From: Sulfitobacter marinus
GTDB taxonomy: Bacteria; Pseudomonadota; Alphaproteobacteria; Rhodobacterales; Rhodobacteraceae
DNA: 64,000 nt
Assembly (NCBI RefSeq): GCF_900116285.1
Contig: NZ_FPAJ01000003.1
Span: forward strand, 1-64,000
Direction: 5' to 3'
Of this stretch, positions 17,853 to 25,146 are shown piece by piece; position 1 is the stretch's first letter, and every line of letters begins with the position of its first letter. Below the pieces are notes generated by a model. That model searched no databases, was not told where the DNA came from, and saw nothing but the letters and a program-made list of their open reading frames with translations. A program made the position numbers and the translations under genes.

Positions 17853-18568
17853 CAACAGGTCTATCGGTTCAGCGGCTCAGCTTTAACTACGGCGCAAAAC
17901 AAGCGCTGCAAGATGTGTCATTCTCCGTGGCACCGGGGCAGTTCTGCGCGCTGTTGGGCCCGAACGGGGCGGGCAAATCCACGCTGATATCGCTGCTGAC
18001 GCGTCTGCTGGTGGCACCCGCCGGTGACATTGAAATCGCCGGGCATAATTTGCGCAACGCGCCGCGCAGCGCGATGGCTGAACTGGGCGTGGTTTTCCAG
18101 CAATCCACCCTCGATCTAAGCCTGACCGTGCGTCAAAACCTGTCGTATTTCGCTGCCCTGCACGGATTGCCACGGGGCGAAGTCCCCGGTCGCATTGATA
18201 CCGCGCTAGAGCAATTGGGCATGCGCGAACGTATCGACGAAAAGGCGCGTGATCTAAATGGCGGGCACCGCAGGCGGACCGAACTGGCACGCGCCTTGCT
18301 GCACGATCCCAAGGTGCTTTTGCTGGACGAGCCCACCGTAGGTCTGGACGCTGCCGCACGTCAGTCGATCACCGATCATGTACATGATCTGGCTAACCAA
18401 GGCCTAAGCGTTTTGTGGACGACCCACTTAACCGACGAAGTCCGCGACACCGACGCGCTGTTGGTCCTGCACCAAGGGCAGATCATCGATGCGGGGCAAG
18501 CGGGCGCATTGCGCGGTGATACCCCTTTGCCCGATTGGTTTTTGGTCCGCACCGTGGCTCCGACATGA
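17849..18568 (+). CDS. PQQ-associated ABC exporter, ATP-binding protein
   Basis: 239-residue ABC ATPase: Walker A GPNGAGKST at 37-45, Q-loop in VVFQQST, signature LNGGHRRR (Asn in place of the usual Ser), Walker B VLLLDEP and H-loop in WTTHLTDE. It pairs with the permease gene downstream through an ATGA overlap. This kind of ABC pair is a regular neighbour of pqq genes and PQQ alcohol dehydrogenases (PedB/PedC type) and probably exports a compound linked to alcohol oxidation. What it moves is not known. No Shine-Dalgarno is visible; see the leader peptide. Confidence 0.88.
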   Translation: MTTGLSVQRLSFNYGAKQALQDVSFSVAPGQFCALLGPNGAGKSTLISLLTRLLVAPAGDIEIAGHNLRNAPRSAMAELGVVFQQSTLDLSLTVRQNLSYFAALHGLPRGEVPGRIDTALEQLGMRERIDEKARDLNGGHRRRTELARALLHDPKVLLLDEPTVGLDAAARQSITDHVHDLANQGLSVLWTTHLTDEVRDTDALLVLHQGQIIDAGQAGALRGDTPLPDWFLVRTVAPT

Positions 18569-19362
18569 ATATGATAGGCTATTGGGGCGTTACCCGCGCA
18601 ATTGTCATCCGTGAATTCTTGCGGTTTGTGCATCAACGGGAACGGTTCGTCGCAGCGCTGGTGCGCCCGCTGGTCTGGTTGTTCATCTTTGCCGCGGGAT
18701 TTCGCGCGGCCCTCGGCCTGTCGATCATTCCGCCCTACGATACTTACATCACCTACGAGACCTATATCGTGCCCGGCCTCTGCGCGATGGTGCTGCTTTT
18801 CAACAGCATGCAAAGCTCGCTTAGTCTGGTTTATGACCGCGAGATGGGATCCATGCGCCTGCTGCTGACCAGCCCCTATCCCAGATGGTGGCTGTTGTTT
18901 TGCAGGCTGTTCGGGTCCACCACCATATCGGTTTTGCAGGTCTATGCCTTCCTTGGCATTGCTGCGCTTTTTGGCATCACCATGCCGCCATGGGGCTATG
19001 TCGCGGTGCTGCTCGGCTTGATCCTTGGCGGGCTGATGCTGGGGGCGCTTGGGTTGGTTCTGTCCAGCTTTATTTCGCAGCTTGAAAACTTTGCGGGCGT
19101 CATGAATTTTGTCATCTTCCCGATGTTTTTCCTGTCTTCCGCGCTTTATCCGCTTTGGAAAATGGCCGAAAGCTCCCCGCTGCTGCGCGATATCTGCACG
19201 TTCAATCCCTTTACCCATGTGGTCGAACTGATCCGGTTTCTACTGTATCTGCAACTGAACCTACATGCCTTGGCTTGGGTGATTGTCAGTACTTTTGTGC
19301 TAAGCCTGATCGCCGTCTGGGGCTATGATCCCGCGCGCGGTCTGATCAAACGCAAGGGCTGA
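18565..19362 (+). CDS. PQQ-associated ABC exporter, permease (ABC-2 type)
   Basis: 265-residue ABC-2 permease with about six membrane helices and the conserved middle segment (YDREMGSMRLLLTSP) that contacts the ATPase. It starts at 18565, overlapping the stop of the ATPase gene by four bases. Family and order match the PedC-type permease associated with PQQ-dependent alcohol oxidation. The following kinase gene starts 19 bases downstream, so transport and sensing genes may be one transcript. Confidence 0.87.
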   Translation: MNMIGYWGVTRAIVIREFLRFVHQRERFVAALVRPLVWLFIFAAGFRAALGLSIIPPYDTYITYETYIVPGLCAMVLLFNSMQSSLSLVYDREMGSMRLLLTSPYPRWWLLFCRLFGSTTISVLQVYAFLGIAALFGITMPPWGYVAVLLGLILGGLMLGALGLVLSSFISQLENFAGVMNFVIFPMFFLSSALYPLWKMAESSPLLRDICTFNPFTHVVELIRFLLYLQLNLHALAWVIVSTFVLSLIAVWGYDPARGLIKRKG

Positions 19363-19381
19363 TCCGGTGCAATCAGGTATC

Positions 19382-20968
19382 ATGCTCAAACCCGCAATGT
19401 CCCTAAAGCTCCGCCTGGCGATTGGGGCTGCATTGCTGGGGCTAGCGACGATCCTGATAGCCTTGATGCTGTATCTGGGGCTGGGCGAGGTTGGGCGTAG
19501 ACTGGATACGGCCCTTGCCTCGGAAACGCGGATGTCGCGCTATGCGGGGTTGTCGACGCAGGCGGCTACCTTTTTGGTGGTCGCAACCGAAGCCGTGCAA
19601 ACCGGCCTGCCGCTGACCACCCGGACGGAGCGTATTACCCCGGTAGCCGACCAGATCAGCCGCACCTTTGTGCAACTGCATGACGATGTTGCCCAAGCGG
19701 TCGCCGCTGCCGAAACGCTCGGCCTTGATGAACAATCACGATATGGCACCCAGTCGCTTGGCTTGGCACGGATGCAGGCCTTGCTGGACAGGACGTTGAA
19801 AGGGTTGGAGACCGACACAACCGACGCATCGCATCTACGCGCCTATATCGACGGCTTTGCCTCGGGCTTTGATCCGCTGCTGGGCCAGGCCATCAACACC
19901 GAAGTCATGTTCCGCAATACCATTTTGGCCGGGATCGACGCGTTGCGGCAGCGGCTGGCGCTTTTTGCTGTGCTGATCGCGGCTGCTGCGGTTGTGTTGG
20001 TCGCGGCCTTTTACTTTGGCCTGATCCGACCCCAGTTCAGGCGGCTGGATCAACTGCGCGCCGCGGCCCAGCAAATTGGCGCGGGGGATTTTGCCGTCGC
20101 GCTTCCTGTAACGCGGCAGGATGAAATCGGGTTGCTGGCTGCCGAAACAAACCGGATGGCTGCCGCATTGCATGACCGCCAACAGCAGGTTGCCGCAGAA
20201 GGGGCGCGATTGAATGAAACCATTGCCGACCGCACCGAAGCGCTACGCGCTGCAAATGCCGCATTGGAAGAAATCGACAGCAATAGACGTCGGTTTTTTG
20301 CGGATGTCAGCCACGAATTGCGCACCCCGCTGACCGTCATGCTGATGGAGGCACAGATTGGCAAGAAAGGTCCCGATGATACCCACACCGCGTTTTCGAC
20401 CATCGAAAATCAGGCGCGGCGGCTGAACCGGCGCATTGACGATCTGCTGCGGCTGGCGCGGTCGGATACCGGACAGCTGGCGTTGGAACCACAGCCCGTA
20501 AACCTGCCCGAACTGGTGGCCGAGGTGCAGACTGAAATACAGGCCGAAATCGATAACGCCGGCATGACGCTTGAGGTGGCGGAGATGCCCGATATTGCGC
20601 TGCGCACTGATCCGAACTGGATCCGCCAAGTGACCGTGAGCCTGATCCGGAACGCCATCCGCTATGCGCGCGATGGCGTCACCGTGCGGCTGGCACCGGA
20701 AATCACCCCAACGATGGCAGGGCTGTCCGTGACCGACAATGGCCCCGGCATTGACCCACAGGACCAGTCGCGCGTCTTTGACCGCTTTGTGCAAGGGTCT
20801 TCGAAAACCGGCAAACAGGGTTTCGGCGTTGGTCTGGCCCTTGCCCGCTGGGTGATCACAGAACAGGCGGGCGAAATCAGCCTGACCAGCCCGCTGCCCC
20901 GCTCCGATGCACTCGGCCCCGCAGCCGGTACTAAAATCTCGGTTCGCCTGCCGATCGCCAAGGATTAG
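19382..20968 (+). CDS. HAMP-domain sensor histidine kinase
   Basis: 528-residue inner-membrane kinase: helix at about 8-32, periplasmic domain of about 150 residues, second helix near 195-220, HAMP (about 220-275), coiled coil, phospho-acceptor His in VSHELRTP, N-box NAIRYA, DNGPGI and GFGVGLAL G-boxes. The start is uncertain: ATG at 19382 is chosen, but GTG at 19367 and ATG at 19397 are possible. The response regulator gene follows after 9 bases, so they form a pair. Position between the PQQ exporter and pqqA suggests control of pqq or quinoprotein genes; inferred. Confidence 0.87.
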   Translation: MLKPAMSLKLRLAIGAALLGLATILIALMLYLGLGEVGRRLDTALASETRMSRYAGLSTQAATFLVVATEAVQTGLPLTTRTERITPVADQISRTFVQLHDDVAQAVAAAETLGLDEQSRYGTQSLGLARMQALLDRTLKGLETDTTDASHLRAYIDGFASGFDPLLGQAINTEVMFRNTILAGIDALRQRLALFAVLIAAAAVVLVAAFYFGLIRPQFRRLDQLRAAAQQIGAGDFAVALPVTRQDEIGLLAAETNRMAAALHDRQQQVAAEGARLNETIADRTEALRAANAALEEIDSNRRRFFADVSHELRTPLTVMLMEAQIGKKGPDDTHTAFSTIENQARRLNRRIDDLLRLARSDTGQLALEPQPVNLPELVAEVQTEIQAEIDNAGMTLEVAEMPDIALRTDPNWIRQVTVSLIRNAIRYARDGVTVRLAPEITPTMAGLSVTDNGPGIDPQDQSRVFDRFVQGSSKTGKQGFGVGLALARWVITEQAGEISLTSPLPRSDALGPAAGTKISVRLPIAKD

Positions 20969-20977
20969 AATATACCC

Positions 20978-21661
20978 ATGCCCGGCCGTTTACTTATCAT
21001 TGATGATGATCCCGAAATCACCTCTGCCCTCGCGCGGGGGCTGGCGCTGCATGGCTATGCCGCCGAGACGGAAAACCGTGCCGACCGCGCATTGGAACGG
21101 CTACAGACAGGTCGATATTCTAGCGCAATTGTCGATGTTATGCTGGGTGCAGACAGCGGCATCGATCTTGTGCGCACCATCCGTGCCAGCGGGGCCACCC
21201 TGCCCATCCTGATGCTATCGGCCCTATCTGACGTGGAACATCGCACCGCAGGGCTGGAAGCGGGGGCCGATGATTATGTCGTCAAACCGTTTGACTTTGA
21301 AGAATTGGTGGCGCGGTTGCGGGTACAGGAACACCGGGTCAGCACCGAACGCCCCGCCCCGTGCAAACTGTCACGCCAGACCCGTATTTTACATAACGGG
21401 GTGTCCGAGACCCCCCTGACAGAGCGCGAATTCGAGCTTTTGGAGCTGTTGATACAGCACGCTGGCACGACAATTTCGCGCGCATCTTTGTTTGACACGC
21501 TCTGGGCCAGCGATGGATCAGGCAACGAAAACGTCGTTGATGTCTACATCGGTTATTTGCGTAAAAAGCTCTCATCTGATGATTTTCCATTTGAAATCAA
21601 AACACTAAGAAATCAGGGCTTTATTCTTTCCGGTCAGGTTCCGATTTTCAACGACACCTGA
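20978..21661 (+). CDS. OmpR-family response regulator
   Basis: 227-residue regulator: receiver with acidic residues D9-D11, phospho-acceptor in VDVML (about D53) and lysine in VVKPF; C-terminal winged-helix of the OmpR/PhoB type (about 130-225, LTEREFELLELL, VDVYIGYLRKKL). It is the cognate partner of the HAMP kinase just upstream. pqqA begins 100 bases downstream behind a perfect hairpin, so it may control that promoter; this is inference. Confidence 0.9.
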   Translation: MPGRLLIIDDDPEITSALARGLALHGYAAETENRADRALERLQTGRYSSAIVDVMLGADSGIDLVRTIRASGATLPILMLSALSDVEHRTAGLEAGADDYVVKPFDFEELVARLRVQEHRVSTERPAPCKLSRQTRILHNGVSETPLTEREFELLELLIQHAGTTISRASLFDTLWASDGSGNENVVDVYIGYLRKKLSSDDFPFEIKTLRNQGFILSGQVPIFNDT

Positions 21662-21682
21662 CACCCACCAAAGTCTAAGGTC

Positions 21683-21699
21683 CTCTTAGTAAATAAGAG
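21683..21699. promoter_or_regulatory. Perfect inverted repeat before pqqA
   Basis: Six-base arms CTCTTA (21683-21688) and TAAGAG (21694-21699) with a 5-base loop GTAAA lie 22 bases after the response regulator stop and 63 bases before the pqqA start. There is no T-tract, so it is a poor terminator. It could be an operator for pqqA, or a hairpin ending or processing the upstream transcript. Confidence 0.4.
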
Positions 21700-21761
21700 T
21701 CGCCTGAACAGCATCTCTCTGTCAGCGTGGGGGTATATTTCAGTCAGGAGGAGGACACGAT

Positions 21762-21866
21762 ATGGCATGGACCAAACCAATCATCCGCGAAATTGAATGC
21801 GGTATGGAAATCAACATGTACGGACCAGATGGCGACGGCGAAGACGCTGGCGGCGTATTGTTCTAA
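21762..21866 (+). CDS. pqqA: PQQ precursor peptide PqqA
   Basis: 34-residue peptide that supplies the glutamate and tyrosine from which PQQ is built. The E-x3-Y motif is present as E16-I-N-M-Y20 within a CGMEINMYGP core, and the acidic, glycine-rich tail (DGDGEDAGG) is unusual but within the known variability. The start has a strong GGAGGAGG signal about 8 bases upstream. pqqB follows 24 bases later; both lie on the same strand as pqqCDE. Too short for standard gene finders and easily missed. Confidence 0.93.
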   Translation: MAWTKPIIREIECGMEINMYGPDGDGEDAGGVLF

Positions 21867-21890
21867 GACAGACAGCGCGCGGTGGCAGCT

Positions 21891-22784
21891 ATGACTTTCC
21901 GCGCACATATCCTTGGGGCAGCCGCGGGTGGCGGTCTGCCCCAATGGAATTGCGGTTGTGAAAACTGCAACCTTGCGCGGGACGGCGCAATCCCATCTCA
22001 AACCCAGTCTTCACTTGCCGTTTCGGCGGATGAAACCTCATGGGCTGTGCTGAATGCGTCTCCCGACATTCGGCAACAGTTTGCAGCCGCCCCGCCACTT
22101 CACCCCACAGGACTGCGACGCTTGCCGTTAAAGGCAGTTCTGGTGACAAATGGTGATATTGATCATGTGGCGGGCTTGCTTACCCTGCGCGAAATGCAGC
22201 CATTCACCCTGTTCGCTACAGCGGGCATTCATGATGTCTTGGCCCAAAATCCAATGTTTGATGCGCTGAACGGCAATGTGGTGACACGCCAGACCATCGC
22301 GCTTGATACCCCATTTGCATTACTGCCCGGCATGACCGCTAAGCTGTTTGCTGTGCCCGGCAAGGTGCCGTTGTACCTTGAGGGGGACGAGGTCCAGACC
22401 GATCTGATGGGGGATCAAACTGTTGGCGTCAAACTGGAAACCACCGACAAGACGGTATTCTATATCCCCGGCTGTGCATTGCTGAACGACGATTTGCGCG
22501 CGCGGCTATACGGGGCCGATCTGCTGTTTTTCGACGGGACGCTTTGGCAGGATGATGAAATGGTCCGCGCGGGGCTAAGCCAGAAAACCGGCAAGCGGAT
22601 GGGCCACATGTCGATGGACGGGCCGGACGGGTCATTGGCGGCCTTTGAAGCGCTGGAAATCGCACAAAAAGTCTATGTTCATATGAACAACACCAACCCG
22701 GTTTTGCGCCCGGATTCGGCTGAAAAAACCACGGCAGAGGCCGCTGGTTGGACCATCGGGCAAGACGGAATGGAGATCACCTGA
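21891..22784 (+). CDS. pqqB: PQQ biosynthesis protein PqqB
   Basis: 297-residue metallo-beta-lactamase-fold protein, now known to act as a hydroxylase on the glutamate-tyrosine precursor in PQQ synthesis. It has the typical N-terminus (LGAAAGGGLPQWNCGC), the metal motif NGDIDHVAG and a C-terminal HMNNTNP. ATG at 21891 is chosen over a GTG three codons upstream because the family starts at this point; spacing to pqqA is 24 bases. pqqC begins one base after its stop. Confidence 0.95.
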   Translation: MTFRAHILGAAAGGGLPQWNCGCENCNLARDGAIPSQTQSSLAVSADETSWAVLNASPDIRQQFAAAPPLHPTGLRRLPLKAVLVTNGDIDHVAGLLTLREMQPFTLFATAGIHDVLAQNPMFDALNGNVVTRQTIALDTPFALLPGMTAKLFAVPGKVPLYLEGDEVQTDLMGDQTVGVKLETTDKTVFYIPGCALLNDDLRARLYGADLLFFDGTLWQDDEMVRAGLSQKTGKRMGHMSMDGPDGSLAAFEALEIAQKVYVHMNNTNPVLRPDSAEKTTAEAAGWTIGQDGMEIT

Positions 22785-22785
22785 C

Positions 22786-23535
22786 ATGACCCAGACCCGC
22801 AGTGAATTTGAGGCCCGCCTGCGCCAGATCGGCGCCGAACGGTACCACGATCTGCACCCGTTTCACGACATGCTGCATGGCGGCGCGTGCAATGCTGATC
22901 AGGTCCGTGCATGGGTCATCAACCGATATTATTATCAACATTCGATCCCGATGAAGGATGCCGCGTTTATGTCCCGGGTCGAGGATCCCGCGCTGCGGCG
23001 GCAATGGCGGTCCCGTATCGAAGACCACGACGGCACCGACACCAACGAAGGCGGCATTCGCCGTTGGCTGCGTCTGGCCGAGGCTGTTGGCCTTGATCCC
23101 GACTATGTGGCGTCGTGCCGTGGCGTTCTGCCCGCGACCAGATTTGCCGTGGACGCCTATGTTCGGTTTGTGCGCGAGAAAACCCTGCTGGAAGCTGTCG
23201 CCGCATCCCTAACCGAACTTTTCGCCCCTAAAATCCATGCAAATCGGATCGAAGGGCTGCTGAAGAACTATGATTTTGCCGATGACAGTTCGCTGTCGTA
23301 TTTCAAGAACCGCCTGAAAGAAGCCCCCAAAGACGTCGCCTTTGGCCTTGCTTGGGTGTTGGACAATGCGGACACCGCTGAGAAACAAGACGCCGCCGCC
23401 GCCGCGTTGATCTTTAAGACCGATGTTTTGTGGTCGCAGCTTGATGCGCTGTCGGCCGCCTATGTCACCCCCGCCCGCATTCCCCCGGGCGCGTGGCAGC
23501 CCGATCAGGGTCTGTTGCTGCAAAAGGCGTCCTGA
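22786..23535 (+). CDS. pqqC: Pyrroloquinoline-quinone synthase PqqC
   Basis: 249-residue cofactor-free oxidase that catalyses the last step, ring closure and eight-electron oxidation to PQQ. The helical-bundle family hallmarks are present (PFHDMLHGG, NRYYYQ, RIEDHDG). Length is normal. It is separate from PqqD; some methylotrophs fuse the two. It sits 1 base after pqqB and 3 bases before pqqD, so the operon is tight. Confidence 0.96.
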   Translation: MTQTRSEFEARLRQIGAERYHDLHPFHDMLHGGACNADQVRAWVINRYYYQHSIPMKDAAFMSRVEDPALRRQWRSRIEDHDGTDTNEGGIRRWLRLAEAVGLDPDYVASCRGVLPATRFAVDAYVRFVREKTLLEAVAASLTELFAPKIHANRIEGLLKNYDFADDSSLSYFKNRLKEAPKDVAFGLAWVLDNADTAEKQDAAAAALIFKTDVLWSQLDALSAAYVTPARIPPGAWQPDQGLLLQKAS

Positions 23536-23538
23536 CCC

Positions 23539-23814
23539 GTGCAGGCTGCTGATATCCCCACCCTGCCCCGCGGCGTAAGGCTGCATCACGACAAGGTTCG
23601 TGATACTTGGGTGCTGCTGGCCCCGGAACGGGCGATCACACTAGATGCGGTGGGCCATGCTATTTTGAACGAGGTCGACGGTACCCGCAGCTTTGGCGAA
23701 ATCACCGGCGCACTGGCCGAACGCTATAGCGCGCCTGTCGATGAAATCCGCAAGGACAGTTCCGGCTTTCTGGATGCATTGCGCAGCCGCCGATTTCTGG
23801 ATGTCTCACAATGA
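23539..23814 (+). CDS. pqqD: PQQ biosynthesis peptide chaperone PqqD
   Basis: 91-residue RRE-type peptide-binding protein that presents PqqA to the radical SAM enzyme PqqE. It shows the usual pattern (PRGVRLHHDKVR, then LLAPERA, then IL-EVDG). GTG start at 23539, three bases after the pqqC stop; its 3' end overlaps pqqE by four bases. The two products act as a complex. Confidence 0.93.
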   Translation: MQAADIPTLPRGVRLHHDKVRDTWVLLAPERAITLDAVGHAILNEVDGTRSFGEITGALAERYSAPVDEIRKDSSGFLDALRSRRFLDVSQ

Positions 23815-24917
23815 CTGCGCCCGCCCCCATCGCGATGCTGGCTGAGCTGACCTATCGCTGCCCGCTGGCATGTCCTTATTGTTCGAACCCCGTTCAAATG
23901 GCCGCCATAGACAGCGAGTTGGACACGGAAACCTGGTCACGTGTGTTCCGCGAGGCGGCAGACATGGGCGTGCTGCAATTGCATCTGTCCGGCGGCGAAC
24001 CCGCATCCCGGCGCGATCTGACAGAACTTGTAACCGCCGCCCGCGAGGCCGGCCTGTATACCAACCTGATCACGTCGGGCATTGGCCTGACGGAAAAGCG
24101 TTTGATGCAGCTTGATGAGGCGGGGCTTGATCATGTGCAGCTGTCCCTACAAGGCAGCAGCCCTGAAATGGCGGATGACATCGGAGGATATCGCGGCGGT
24201 TTTGCCCGTAAAATGCAGGTGGCCGAATGGATTGGTAAAATCGGTTTCCCCCTGACCCTGAATGCGGTTTTGCACCGGCGCAACCTGCATCAGTTGCCCC
24301 GCGCGATCGAGATGGCCGAGGAAATGGGTGCCCGCCGGATTGAGGTCGCAACCGTGCAATTCCACGGTTGGGCGCTGAAAAACCGCGATGCCCTGATGCC
24401 GACACGCGAACAGGCCCAAGAAGCGACGCAAATCGTTATCGCTGCCCGCACCCGGCTCAAGGGGCGGCTGGTGATCGACTATGTGCCCGCGGATTATCAC
24501 GAAAGCTATCCCAAACGCTGTATGGGTGGCTGGGGGACCACGGGTCTGAACGTTACGCCGAATGGATTGGTGCTGCCCTGCCATGCCGCGCAAACCATTC
24601 CGCAGCTGACATTTGACCGTGTCCAAGACAAACCGCTTGCCGATATTTGGCATAACGGTGCGGCTTTTAATACGTATCGGGGCACCGATTGGATGCAGGA
24701 CCCGTGCATTGATTGCGACCGCAAGACCATCGATTTCGGAGGCTGCCGCTGTCAGGCGATGGCTGTGGTTGGCGACCCTTCGGCAACCGATCCGGTGTGC
24801 ATCAAGTCGCCCCACCACAAGGACCTGCAAACCCAAGCGGATGTATTTTCGGGACGCGATGATGCCCCGCTTATCTACCGCGATGCACCCGCAAAAACCT
24901 CTGAGCCTGCTGAATAA
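23811..24917 (+). CDS. pqqE: PqqA peptide cyclase PqqE
   Basis: 368-residue radical SAM enzyme that links the glutamate and tyrosine of PqqA. The CxxxCxxC cluster motif is C17-C21-C24 (YRCPLACPYC), and the C-terminal SPASM region carries additional cysteines (RCMGGW, LPCHAA, PCIDC, GCRCQA). It overlaps pqqD by four bases. No pqqF protease gene follows; release of the modified residues must depend on a protease encoded elsewhere. Confidence 0.96.
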   Translation: MTAPAPIAMLAELTYRCPLACPYCSNPVQMAAIDSELDTETWSRVFREAADMGVLQLHLSGGEPASRRDLTELVTAAREAGLYTNLITSGIGLTEKRLMQLDEAGLDHVQLSLQGSSPEMADDIGGYRGGFARKMQVAEWIGKIGFPLTLNAVLHRRNLHQLPRAIEMAEEMGARRIEVATVQFHGWALKNRDALMPTREQAQEATQIVIAARTRLKGRLVIDYVPADYHESYPKRCMGGWGTTGLNVTPNGLVLPCHAAQTIPQLTFDRVQDKPLADIWHNGAAFNTYRGTDWMQDPCIDCDRKTIDFGGCRCQAMAVVGDPSATDPVCIKSPHHKDLQTQADVFSGRDDAPLIYRDAPAKTSEPAE

Positions 24918-25146
24918 CGCCGTCTGTCCACCGAGTTATTACCGGCGCGTCGATTTAAGCCGACCACAGAACCCAATGACATCGGGTACCCCTTTGATGG
25001 TTCCTCGTGCAATAACCTCTGGCTGTGGTTGCGCTTCGTTTTGTGGGTCGCCCAAACGGAGTGCAAAACCTGCACCAAAAAAAGAGTACAGTTTTGATCA
25101 AACATTGTGATAGCAAGTGAAAATCGCGAGGAAATATGGAAACTTG

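Noticed and set aside
18376-19218. Long minus-strand open frame opposite the ABC permease
   Set aside because: Antisense shadow of the ABC permease; low-complexity Lys/Gln-rich translation with no family features.
25062-25076. GTGCA-AAACC-TGCAC hairpin with an adjacent A-run before the hybrid kinase
   Set aside because: The A-run follows the hairpin on the plus strand, so no U-tract follows it in RNA from either direction; not an intrinsic terminator.
24613-25110. Open frame overlapping the pqqE end and extending into the gap
   Set aside because: Mostly a shifted frame of pqqE; no ribosome site and no recognisable protein.
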